Positions 18,352 to 26,728 of a stretch of 64,000 nucleotides of DNA are shown here, piece by piece. This DNA comes from Paraburkholderia nodosa DSM 21604 (GTDB lineage: Bacteria > Pseudomonadota > Gammaproteobacteria > Burkholderiales > Burkholderiaceae). Each line of letters begins with the position of its first letter. Position 1 is the stretch's first letter. The position numbers and the translations under genes were made by a program. The stretch covers positions 62,001 through 126,000 of the forward strand of contig NZ_JAFA01000013.1 of assembly GCF_000519185.1 (NCBI RefSeq), given 5' to 3'. The notes beneath the pieces were generated by a model that was not told the DNA's origin, did not search any database, and worked only from the letters and a program-made list of their open reading frames with translations.

Positions 18352-21300
18352 TCAAAATAAGCCTGCTTGAACGTCTGACTCACTTTGCTCTAAACGGCGT
18401 CCGCGCCCGCGAGTTGACCTTCCCTGTGAACGCTTGGTTGGGATAGAAGCAGCGACCTTCGTTTGTTCTTCGTCGTATCGCGCTCGGTTCAGTTTGGACA
18501 GCCGCCTAAGAATCTCTAATCTTGCTTCCTCGCATACCGTAAAACGAATCCTGTCACTTTCCGGCAAATACGGGACGGCGTGAAAGCTATGCGCAAGCTC
18601 GATGTCCTCCCACCCATACGCCTGCATCACTGCCTCGTCAATTTCGACATGAAGGGCTCGGATGTCGCGAAGTTGCCCATCATTCTGCTCGGGATTATGA
18701 AACCGGTTATAAAATTTCGTTAGCCCGAATTGCTCACGCTTCATAACTTGGGCTCGCCGCTCATGAAGTGTGCTCCCGAGTGATTCCAATCGCGGCGTCT
18801 CCGTCGCTGGGAATGGGTACGGCTCGAAAACGTCAGTGGGGTTATACACCGCATCTGTCCGCATTGTGCCGCCACGCGCATGCGCCCATACGTAGTGTAT
18901 GTTCGATGTAAGAACTGCAAACAAAGCACGAGAGTCCGAAGCTATGACCACAAGTTTTTGGTCAAAAACCTTATTATTCTCGACAAACAACGGATACTTA
19001 GTCTTGCTCGTTTGAGCGTACACAATCACTTCTGGAAGTGGTGAGAGGGAAGGGCTCCAGTCCTTTGGATGTTTCGCAAACGCATGCCCCCGCCCGACGG
19101 CGTGATACATATTTTTGGCGTTTCTACCAAATAGCCACCAGTTCCTTCGATACCCCTCCGCACTCGGGGTGCGCGACAATTTCTCCCGTTCTGGCTTCAC
19201 CTTCTGCCTGACTATGGCCAACAACTCAGGGAAGTCTTCAGCCACACGGCTTGGGTAGTCGCCAGGAACACATCCCTCTCGCAGCCATTGTGTCTTTCGC
19301 TCCTCGTTTGCAGTACCCCAGTCTCCTTCGGCATCCCGTGCAAGAGGCCAATCCCAAAAATTTATTACCCATCGCGACGGTTGATGTTCGGGATGTGTGT
19401 TGACGTCTTCGCCGTTCAGATACGGGAACAGCGCTTCCGCGCTCTTCGGGTTCCGAGAGATTAGCTGTGCCGCATTCGTCTCATCGACCGTAAAACCAAC
19501 ACCGAGCACGACCGACCCCTGAAATGCCTTTCCCAAGTTAGCATCGAGCGGTTTGGGACTCCATTCGTCCTCACCCGAAAGGAATGCTGAGATGGTAGGC
19601 ACTGCGCGACCGTTCAGTCGATAAATTCCGCCCCACTGTCCGTGGCGTACGTAGACAGCGCTAGCCACTACGGATGCCGAGCCCGGCCAAGCAAAGCTTG
19701 TTTGGGCGGCATATATGCTGTACCCCTGCTGAAGCATGGCCTCGAGGCCCACTTGTCGCGTATCTCCTTCCGCAATTGTATTAACTGCGAGCAAGCCGAT
19801 ATGACCATTCGCCCTCACTAGCTTTGTCGCACGAAGAAAGAAATATGCGCAAAGGTCTGCGTTTCCACGGCGGCCATCGGCTTGAAACAAGACCTGAAAT
19901 TCTCGATAGTCCGTACCTAAATTGCCGCTTATTTTCTTTCCTCCGTGGAAGGGAGGATTTCCCAAGATAGCGTCGAAGCCGGCTTTCTCACTATTTAAAA
20001 ATACTTCTGGAAATTCGATAAGCCAGTGAAACGGACGCCGACTTTTCAGCACCGATTCGCGTTTCTGCATCCGCTCCGCCATAGCATATTGGCCGCGACA
20101 TGATGACGACTCACTCTTGGCTACGTCTACACCATCAAAGGCAGCACCCAAATCTAGCAGGCGCTCCTCTAGCTGGGCGTCCAACAACTCCAAGCTACGT
20201 GCGGCGTCGCTACTGGCAGTCGCAAGGCCAGCACCAATAACGGCGTTAGCTATTTGGCGCACGCTCTCCAATGCGGCCTCTGATTCCTCAAGAAGCCTAG
20301 CCTTGATTTCAGCATCAACGATATCAAGCACCGTAAAGCGCTCAAGTTCCAGACGCTTTTCTTCTGCATCTTGCAACACGGCTGCTGACTGTGCCTTGAT
20401 ATAGTCGTGTAACTGCGCGGACGAACGATTGGGTAGCAGGTGAAATGCTTCAATTTGCGCGCCACTATGTAGTCCCAGAAGGCTATCACCGCATTTAATT
20501 GCGTGGTCCAAGAACGTAAACGGTCGATTCTTGTAAAGCGTCACGAGCCACAGCGAGAGTTTCGCCATCTCCACCGCCATTGGATTGACGTCTACGCCGT
20601 ACAAGCAGCGTTCCGCGACAAGACGACGAGCGAGTGCGAGGCGCTCCTCCACGTCGACCGGCAGTAGCTGTTCACTGTGATTTGAACCAGCAGGCAACGC
20701 TTCAGGGACGAAGAGGGGCACCTCTGGTCGCTCCGCTTCGGCGCGGTTCCACGCCTCGACCAGTCGCTCTGAGAGGTAGCGGCACGCTTGGACTAGAAAT
20801 GCACCAGAACCACATGCGAAATCACAAATCTTCAGAGACAAAATCTCTGCAGCAGTCTTGAGTTCGTCTCGTGTGGGCTCGCCTCCCCGGTCAACGCGTG
20901 CGTACAGAAGCGGCTCCAAAGTCGCCTTTACGACAGGCTCGGTGAGGCTTCTAGGCGTGTAATGTGTTCCCGTACTGCGTCGGTCGGACCCTGACGTCAC
21001 ATAGACGCTGCCCTGTTGCACAATTACAGGGTAGCCGTTGCTGTCCTCTCGAAGGAGAAGTCCGTATCGTTTGACCCGGTCATAGAGACCACCGGCCGCT
21101 CCGCACGCCGATTGCAGCATAAGCGAATCGGCATCGCCGGCCTGCGCGAGCGCTCGGCGTATAGCCGCCGGCGTCCGTCCGGTGTTCTCACGCAAGAACG
21201 CAACGAGTTCATCCTCGCCAGCGGTTGCGTGCTCCTCCAGTTCGGTGAGTGCAATTTCAATATCGTTGCCGCCACTGGCTTTTAATCCCAGCACCGGTGA

Positions 21301-22617
21301 AGACGCGCGTTTAGCCGTATGGTCTAGCAGCCCCTCATACACATGCCCAATCTGTTCGATATCGAGCGCGCGGAACGACAACCGACGTCGCTCAATCCCG
21401 CCTCCCGGCACGGGCACTCGCAGGAACTGCAGCGATTCCAACAGATGCAATACCGTGCGGTTGTTGATTGGAATGGGTACTGCTGGGTAATCAACCCACG
21501 AGGCACCTGCTTTCCGGCCTTCCAAAAATGGATAGCGGTCCGGGTCAAACAGGGCTCCCCCATACGCGGGCAAGCGCATCGCATCGTGCTCTACTCCGCC
21601 GTAGACTACGCGGCAGGTGGCCAAAAATCGGCTCCACGCGTCGTGCCGATGCTCGAGAAGCTGCTCATCGGATACCTCTCGTAACTGGTCGCGCAGCGTC
21701 GAAATTGCGTAGTAGCGGTCGTACAACGCGTCGCCAAGCAATAGAAGTCCACGCTCCTCGGCGGAAAACAGAAATACAAGGCGCATCATGACAGTGAGGG
21801 CGGCTTGGTAAAGTTCCCTCTCGCCGATATTGCCCAAGAACCGCCCTTGCTGCTCGACATCAATGCGGTCAAGTGCCTGAATCAATACCTCTACTGCTTT
21901 CAACACCTGTTGACCGAGTTGGTCAGTGACTTCCTGTTGATTCAGCGCGCTTTCCGCGAGCATGTGCGGAAGCGTCTCGTTCTGAGCCACGCCGAAGAAT
22001 CGACCCACTCCAAGTAAAGAGACAAAGGCTCGCAGGGTAAGTGGTTCTTCGGACCAGAGGCTCGCGTCCCAAGTGATGTAGCTAGTGGTTTCGCCGGGCT
22101 TCGCCGCTACCAGAAGCCACTTCTCTCCGTTGGTCACAAGGCCGAGCGGAACCCCAGTCGCATGCAGCAACGTCATCATTCGTGTGTCTGGCGACCCGGT
22201 CTTCCATGCAGTCCCGGGTACCGGCTTCGTAAGCGCTTGGCTCGCTGAATATACGCTCACCAAAATGCGAGGAAGCGTTTCGGTTGGTGCCTTAAGCGCA
22301 TATGTCGGTCGGAGCGTTTCGCCGTGCTCGTGAAGGCGCGCCTCTAAGCCATCTGGCAATGCCTGCCCTGTGAGCAAATAGTCATCCGGATAACCAAGTG
22401 TGCGTTTAAGCACGAACTCGAGCCATGCGGTGTGAATCGCGACATCCTGCCGATGGTCTTCCCATTCCCCGAATGCGAGGCGAGCGTTCTTGGATATCTC
22501 AGCATCGTGCGCGTCCAGCCCTTGGGGAAAGACTCGTAACAACACAGGCAAGGAAAGGAACGGTCCAGAAACCTCAACTAGCGACAACCATTCGTTATGT
22601 TGGCGAGCAATGGACAT
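18352..22617 (-). CDS. drmMI: DISARM class 1 adenine-specific DNA methyltransferase DrmMI
   Basis: Very large N6-adenine methylase of 1,421 aa of the Eco57I-like type. The SAM-binding motif FACGSGAFLVQACRYL lies at about residue 600, preceded by THYTPRSLTEPVV. Then come YGVDVNPMAVEMAKLSLWL and the catalytic NPPF (about 890, in AILGNPPFHGG). The long N-terminal region (1-540) and the C-terminal region (about 1000-1400) probably provide target recognition. In DISARM this enzyme marks host DNA so that the helicase core ignores it. It begins 3 bp after drmD. Confidence 0.92.
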   Translation of the reverse strand: MSIARQHNEWLSLVEVSGPFLSLPVLLRVFPQGLDAHDAEISKNARLAFGEWEDHRQDVAIHTAWLEFVLKRTLGYPDDYLLTGQALPDGLEARLHEHGETLRPTYALKAPTETLPRILVSVYSASQALTKPVPGTAWKTGSPDTRMMTLLHATGVPLGLVTNGEKWLLVAAKPGETTSYITWDASLWSEEPLTLRAFVSLLGVGRFFGVAQNETLPHMLAESALNQQEVTDQLGQQVLKAVEVLIQALDRIDVEQQGRFLGNIGERELYQAALTVMMRLVFLFSAEERGLLLLGDALYDRYYAISTLRDQLREVSDEQLLEHRHDAWSRFLATCRVVYGGVEHDAMRLPAYGGALFDPDRYPFLEGRKAGASWVDYPAVPIPINNRTVLHLLESLQFLRVPVPGGGIERRRLSFRALDIEQIGHVYEGLLDHTAKRASSPVLGLKASGGNDIEIALTELEEHATAGEDELVAFLRENTGRTPAAIRRALAQAGDADSLMLQSACGAAGGLYDRVKRYGLLLREDSNGYPVIVQQGSVYVTSGSDRRSTGTHYTPRSLTEPVVKATLEPLLYARVDRGGEPTRDELKTAAEILSLKICDFACGSGAFLVQACRYLSERLVEAWNRAEAERPEVPLFVPEALPAGSNHSEQLLPVDVEERLALARRLVAERCLYGVDVNPMAVEMAKLSLWLVTLYKNRPFTFLDHAIKCGDSLLGLHSGAQIEAFHLLPNRSSAQLHDYIKAQSAAVLQDAEEKRLELERFTVLDIVDAEIKARLLEESEAALESVRQIANAVIGAGLATASSDAARSLELLDAQLEERLLDLGAAFDGVDVAKSESSSCRGQYAMAERMQKRESVLKSRRPFHWLIEFPEVFLNSEKAGFDAILGNPPFHGGKKISGNLGTDYREFQVLFQADGRRGNADLCAYFFLRATKLVRANGHIGLLAVNTIAEGDTRQVGLEAMLQQGYSIYAAQTSFAWPGSASVVASAVYVRHGQWGGIYRLNGRAVPTISAFLSGEDEWSPKPLDANLGKAFQGSVVLGVGFTVDETNAAQLISRNPKSAEALFPYLNGEDVNTHPEHQPSRWVINFWDWPLARDAEGDWGTANEERKTQWLREGCVPGDYPSRVAEDFPELLAIVRQKVKPEREKLSRTPSAEGYRRNWWLFGRNAKNMYHAVGRGHAFAKHPKDWSPSLSPLPEVIVYAQTSKTKYPLFVENNKVFDQKLVVIASDSRALFAVLTSNIHYVWAHARGGTMRTDAVYNPTDVFEPYPFPATETPRLESLGSTLHERRAQVMKREQFGLTKFYNRFHNPEQNDGQLRDIRALHVEIDEAVMQAYGWEDIELAHSFHAVPYLPESDRIRFTVCEEARLEILRRLSKLNRARYDEEQTKVAASIPTKRSQGRSTRGRGRRLEQSESDVQAGLF

Positions 22618-22620
22618 GAC

Positions 22621-25600
22621 TTAGGCCGCTCCCTGACGTGCGAGAACTTCGGGAATCAAGTAGGTCACAGATACAGGGAAAAGGCGCGGGTTCGGCTCCG
22701 CATATCGAGCCAAGATAATTTCTTCTTCCAGTTCCATTTCTTCCGGTAGCTCATCGAGACGCCGCTCCAACGCGTTGCGGTCTCGCTCAAACTGCTCTTT
22801 TTCTGGTGTTGTGAAAAGCTCGAGCTGCGGCGTAACTTCGTGCAACTGTGAACGGATGCTCGTCTGCAACTCGCCTAGCACAGCGCGCATTGCGCTTGTT
22901 TCACGGGTGGCACGCTCATCGAGTCGATTCTGTAGCGTCTCAGTCCTGTCCTTCATGCGGGCCTCGAGTGAACGAAGCACGGCCTCCTCGTGGGCCGGCC
23001 AGAGCTCTGTCAGACGCTGCTGCAGCGATTCTGCCGGCGATTGAAGCGTGGCAGCGCCCAGCAACTGCTCCAGCCGGCCAACTTGAGGAATGCGCGTAAA
23101 GCGCCCTTCTCGTAGCTCGCCGCCTGCAAAAATGATTTCCTCGTGGATGCGCTTGTTGTCCCCGCCGAGTACGACCAGTCGACCGTGGGCGACAACAATA
23201 GGCACATCGGACATTTGGTTCGGAATCACTCGGGACGTCACACGGTGAAGCCGATGATGACCGGCAACGGACCAAATCTCCGCCCGCAATCGCTGCAAAC
23301 AGTTCTGAACGAGCCTGTGATTCAGGTGCGCGAGAACGACATCGTCTCGACCACTCGCAAGCGTATGGTCGAACACAATCGGGCGGACCTCCTGCGTGTG
23401 TGGATGCCGCAACCCTTCTGCCGCGCGACTCCAAGACCCGGTGAGGTTGGGCAGTCGAAAGACCGGACACTTTGTGCGCTTTCCTGTCGGGTCAGGCCAG
23501 ACGCCATCAAGAGAAGCCTCTTGCAGGGGCAGTTGTCCGGCGAGTGACAATCCCACCTCTACGACCGATTGAATGTTGTCCGGGTCTAGATGTAGTTCGC
23601 GCTTTGTCTCGTTAAGTTGCTCATGAAGCTGCTGGAGCTGGGTCCGAAGGTCGTGCCTGACTCGAAGTAGCTTGCGCGAAGCCTCGCTGTCGCGCTCGGC
23701 TTGTTCCGTATTGAGGTGTTTGCGACGCCCAAGCATCGCCTCAGTAACCTGCGCGGAAATAACCGGGCCAACCTTCCCCAGGTCCTCGCGAATGTTTTCC
23801 ACCTTCTGAGCAGCGCGCATGAGGAACTCGAGGTCGGCCTCTAAGTCTCCCGGCGCAGACTCGGCCCCAATCCGGGCGTTTTGGCGATACCCTTTACCAA
23901 CGAAGTGGTAAATCATCACCTGAGGTTGGCGCTGACCATGCCGGTCTATTCGGCCATTGCGTTGCTCCATACGATTCGGATTCCACGGAATCTCGTAATG
24001 GATGAGGCGCGAACAGTAATTTTGTAGGTCGATACCTTCCGACGCGGAATCGGTCGCAAGCAGGATACGAACAGGTGATTTGTCCGGCGATGTCTGGAAC
24101 GCCGCCTTCACACGTTCGCGGTCGTCACTATGCATGCCACCGTACATTGTCATTACTCGGTCTTCGCCGGTAAATCCGTTGAAGGCGAGTACGCCCTGCA
24201 GCCACTTCTGCGTCGCACGATACTCTGTAAATATGATGACGCGTTCGCTGCTCCAGCCTCCATTGGAAAAAAGCGTCGACTTCAGCCAAGAAATCATTTC
24301 TGCTGCTTTTGCGTCTGGCCTCATTGAAGCGTCGGTTGCCCAAGAACGCATTTCGGCGAGCAGTTGCTCCTCTTCGTCAGTCAGGGGACTGAAGAGTGCG
24401 ACCGCCGAATCGACAACTTCATCTGTTGCGAAATCCAGCTCGCTATCGTCGGCCGCGTCCTCGTCTAGCGCCTCGACTTGGCGACGCAGAATACCCACGA
24501 CTGGTTGTTGCTTATGACCAGTGGACCGACGCGCGCTACGGAGCGAGTCAAGATGCTTCTCGAGCGTGAGGCGAAATGCCTCCGGTGAAGAGAAGAGTCT
24601 CTTCTTAAGCAATTTCATTACGAACTCACTCGCAAAGCGCTCCGCGTCGTCCTGTGCAGTTCGAGTACGCAGCTCCGTATACCGGACGAGCGCCCGGTGG
24701 GCTGCCCGCTCGGCGTCGGCATATGGCACTTCCAATGGTTCGATGATGCGTTCCGGATACCGGGGCGTTCCGTCCCATCGTGGTGGCAACTCCCGCTTCA
24801 GCCGTCGAACCATGATTGCTGCCAGTTGCTCCGGATTCGGTCGGACACTGCGCGCGAACCGCTGATTGTCCAGCAGTTCGAGCAACGACGAAAAACTTTC
24901 CGTATAGCCGTTATGGGGTGTTGCCGACAGAAAAAGCTTATGCTCGAAGTGTGGCGTCAACAGGCGAATTGCTGCCGTCCGTTGCGAATCGGTTGCGTAT
25001 CGTCCAGTACCTGCCGGTGCTACGTTATGTGCTTCGTCGACAACCAGCAGGTCAAACCGGCGCGGGTAAATCGGCTGCCCAGGTGCGGGCAACGCCTCCC
25101 GCATCAGCCGTAGCGGCCGTTCACGCTTGAGAAAATCGATGGATGTAATGAGGCGCGGAAAATGTGTCCACGGATTCACATTCAAACCACGGGTCCGACG
25201 AAGGTCCTTCATCAAATCACTGTCCACGATGCGGAATTCGAGCCCGAACTTGTCCCGCATCTGGTCGCGCCACTGAATCTGGATTGCGGACGGACAGACG
25301 ATTAGCACCGTTCTCGCCCGGTGGCGCAGCATCATCTCCTGGATGACCAAGCCGCTTTCGATGGTCTTCCCTAGACCGACGTCATCCGCAATCAGTAGGT
25401 TGACGCGCGGCATCTGAATGGCGCGAGCCAATGGGTCGAGTTGATAGTCCTCGATTTCAACACCGCTGCGGAAGGGTGCCTGAAGCGTTCGGGTATCGCC
25501 TTGAGCAACGGCACCCCAGCGGACGGCATTGAGGAACGCGTCGAGACGCTCCGGTTCGTCGAACCCCGTTACCTCCGGCATCGACGCCCGCTCGAGAATC

Positions 25601-25803
25601 GAAGCACCGGGCTCCAACTCCCATATCACCCGCAGCTCTTCGCCGGCCGCATCGTCTTCCACGCTCGAAAGCGAAACCAGATTTTGGCGATTAGCGGAAT
25701 CGGTCATGCCGCTAGCGGCTACAGAAGTGACAACGTACCTTCGGTTACGAACCGATACCAGCTGGCCACTGACTGGCACCCCTATGGACTCAACGATGGT
25801 CAT
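22621..25803 (-). CDS. drmD: DISARM class 1 SNF2-like helicase DrmD
   Basis: SNF2-family helicase of 1,060 aa that defines class 1 DISARM. Motifs: DDVGLGKTIESGLV (Walker A, about 143), VLIVCPSAIQIQW, LLVVDEAHN (about 256), LFLSATPHNGY, then the C-terminal helicase domain with LLATDSASEGIDLQ and RMEQRNGRIDRHGQ. A charged, probably coiled-coil C-terminal region follows (roughly 880-1040). It is first in the DISARM operon. A candidate promoter lies about 125 bp upstream, and a LexA box about 280 bp upstream drives the divergent gene. Confidence 0.92.
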   Translation of the reverse strand: MTIVESIGVPVSGQLVSVRNRRYVVTSVAASGMTDSANRQNLVSLSSVEDDAAGEELRVIWELEPGASILERASMPEVTGFDEPERLDAFLNAVRWGAVAQGDTRTLQAPFRSGVEIEDYQLDPLARAIQMPRVNLLIADDVGLGKTIESGLVIQEMMLRHRARTVLIVCPSAIQIQWRDQMRDKFGLEFRIVDSDLMKDLRRTRGLNVNPWTHFPRLITSIDFLKRERPLRLMREALPAPGQPIYPRRFDLLVVDEAHNVAPAGTGRYATDSQRTAAIRLLTPHFEHKLFLSATPHNGYTESFSSLLELLDNQRFARSVRPNPEQLAAIMVRRLKRELPPRWDGTPRYPERIIEPLEVPYADAERAAHRALVRYTELRTRTAQDDAERFASEFVMKLLKKRLFSSPEAFRLTLEKHLDSLRSARRSTGHKQQPVVGILRRQVEALDEDAADDSELDFATDEVVDSAVALFSPLTDEEEQLLAEMRSWATDASMRPDAKAAEMISWLKSTLFSNGGWSSERVIIFTEYRATQKWLQGVLAFNGFTGEDRVMTMYGGMHSDDRERVKAAFQTSPDKSPVRILLATDSASEGIDLQNYCSRLIHYEIPWNPNRMEQRNGRIDRHGQRQPQVMIYHFVGKGYRQNARIGAESAPGDLEADLEFLMRAAQKVENIREDLGKVGPVISAQVTEAMLGRRKHLNTEQAERDSEASRKLLRVRHDLRTQLQQLHEQLNETKRELHLDPDNIQSVVEVGLSLAGQLPLQEASLDGVWPDPTGKRTKCPVFRLPNLTGSWSRAAEGLRHPHTQEVRPIVFDHTLASGRDDVVLAHLNHRLVQNCLQRLRAEIWSVAGHHRLHRVTSRVIPNQMSDVPIVVAHGRLVVLGGDNKRIHEEIIFAGGELREGRFTRIPQVGRLEQLLGAATLQSPAESLQQRLTELWPAHEEAVLRSLEARMKDRTETLQNRLDERATRETSAMRAVLGELQTSIRSQLHEVTPQLELFTTPEKEQFERDRNALERRLDELPEEMELEEEIILARYAEPNPRLFPVSVTYLIPEVLARQGAA

Positions 25804-26079
25804 AGCTTCTTATCTTAAGCAGGTCAGGGCTGCATTTTCGGGCCAAAACACAGCATTTGAGAAGGAGGTAATGGAGAAACCGCGAGAAATCCGATTGCCC
25901 GGAGCGGCGAGCAGCCCTCAATAAGCTGAATAATAGGTGCCCGGAAACCTTTGTACACGCCGTCGCGGCAAGGACCGCCGGGAGGCCTTACACCGATGGG
26001 TCCTGCAGGCCTGGCATAGTTCGGACACACGGCTTACATCGAGGCGCTACATCGCGCCCATCTGCCCGCGTTCCTGGAT
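25804..26079. other. Intergenic region between drmD and the divergent SOS-type gene
   Basis: About 300 bases of divergent control region. It holds a plausible minus-strand promoter for drmD and an AGGAGG-like tract at 25861-25868 on the plus strand that precedes no credible gene. The plus frame through 25937-26113 is best read as the upstream extension of the gene that starts at 26114. No other feature is seen. Confidence 0.5.
25930..25957 (-). promoter_or_regulatory. Candidate promoter for the DISARM operon
   Basis: Read on the minus strand, TGTACA (25957-25952) and TATTAT (25935-25930) are separated by 16 bases. They match the -35 and -10 consensus at 4 and 5 of 6 positions. Transcription would begin about 120 bases before the drmD ATG. 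This is a by-eye match in a high-GC genome and is not proven. Confidence 0.35.
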
Positions 26080-26101
26080 ATACTGTACATTTATACAGTA
26101 T
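26080..26101 (+). promoter_or_regulatory. LexA (SOS) box
   Basis: The inverted repeat ATACTGTA (26080-26087) and TACAGTAT (26094-26101) has a 6-base spacer. It contains CTGT-N8-ACAG, the LexA operator consensus used by E. coli and by beta-proteobacteria, with matching flanks. It overlaps a TATACT sequence (26079-26084) that could be a -10 element and lies 12 bases before the ATG at 26114. LexA bound here would block transcription until DNA damage. Confidence 0.75.
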
Positions 26102-26113
26102 TTTTGTAAGGTC

Positions 26114-26629
26114 ATGGAGCCGCTTTGGGAATACAAGTGGGCGGTCTGGGACGAGGTCAAGGCTCGGTTTGTGCCTACGCCGATATGGCTTACCGATGAG
26201 GAAGCCCGGTCCGACTGGTACGCCTACGACATGTGCGTCTACCGGCTCGAGCATACGAAGCGAGACCGCATGCTCTCGGCAGGTCCAGTTGTGGACCCAC
26301 CGGCGGCCGATTTACCGTGGCATCGCGAGCGCCGGGTGCGCGCCGAACGATGCAGGTACGGCCTGCCGCCGTTCGTCACGCCGCTCGATGCTGAGTTGCG
26401 ACGCATCTGGAACCGGCATCCACGAGATGAGGTAGGTCGGCTAGCGCTCGAGGTGCAAACGGGCCGTTATGCGCTATCTGAACTCGAGGCAATCGCTGGC
26501 GAGGCCTACTGGCACCTGCGGAAGGAACACGCGACGGTCGACGAGGCACGCAAATACCTGAATAGGATACGTCGCCGATTGATGCAGGAGTTGCAGAGAA
26601 TCGGGCCCGTAAAGTGGGAGCGACGGTGA
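26114..26629 (+). CDS. Unknown 171-aa protein under a LexA-type operator
   Basis: I do not recognise this family. The protein is soluble and rich in Trp, Arg and Glu: MEPLWEYKWAVWDE at the start, LTDEEARSDWYAYD, then a helical basic C-terminus with YLNRIRRRLMQELQRIG. There is no signal peptide or membrane segment. The ATG at 26114 has AAGG just upstream and follows the SOS box; the longer frame from 25937 would run through the operator, so I reject it. It lies head to head with the DISARM operon and converges on the UvrD-like helicase gene. Its control suggests a DNA-damage-induced role such as repair, regulation or defence modulation. Confidence 0.7.
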   Translation: MEPLWEYKWAVWDEVKARFVPTPIWLTDEEARSDWYAYDMCVYRLEHTKRDRMLSAGPVVDPPAADLPWHRERRVRAERCRYGLPPFVTPLDAELRRIWNRHPRDEVGRLALEVQTGRYALSELEAIAGEAYWHLRKEHATVDEARKYLNRIRRRLMQELQRIGPVKWERR

Positions 26630-26728
26630 CAACCGATATGTGCAGTTTTCGGACAGCCAGGGAGGCTGAATCACACACTTTTCGCGCTAGCTCCAAATTC
26701 ACGCTACGCGAAATTCGACACGCGGCCT

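Noticed and set aside
12130..25803. Class 2 DISARM
   Set aside because: The operon has the SNF2 helicase and an adenine methylase (NPPF), not DrmE and a cytosine methylase.
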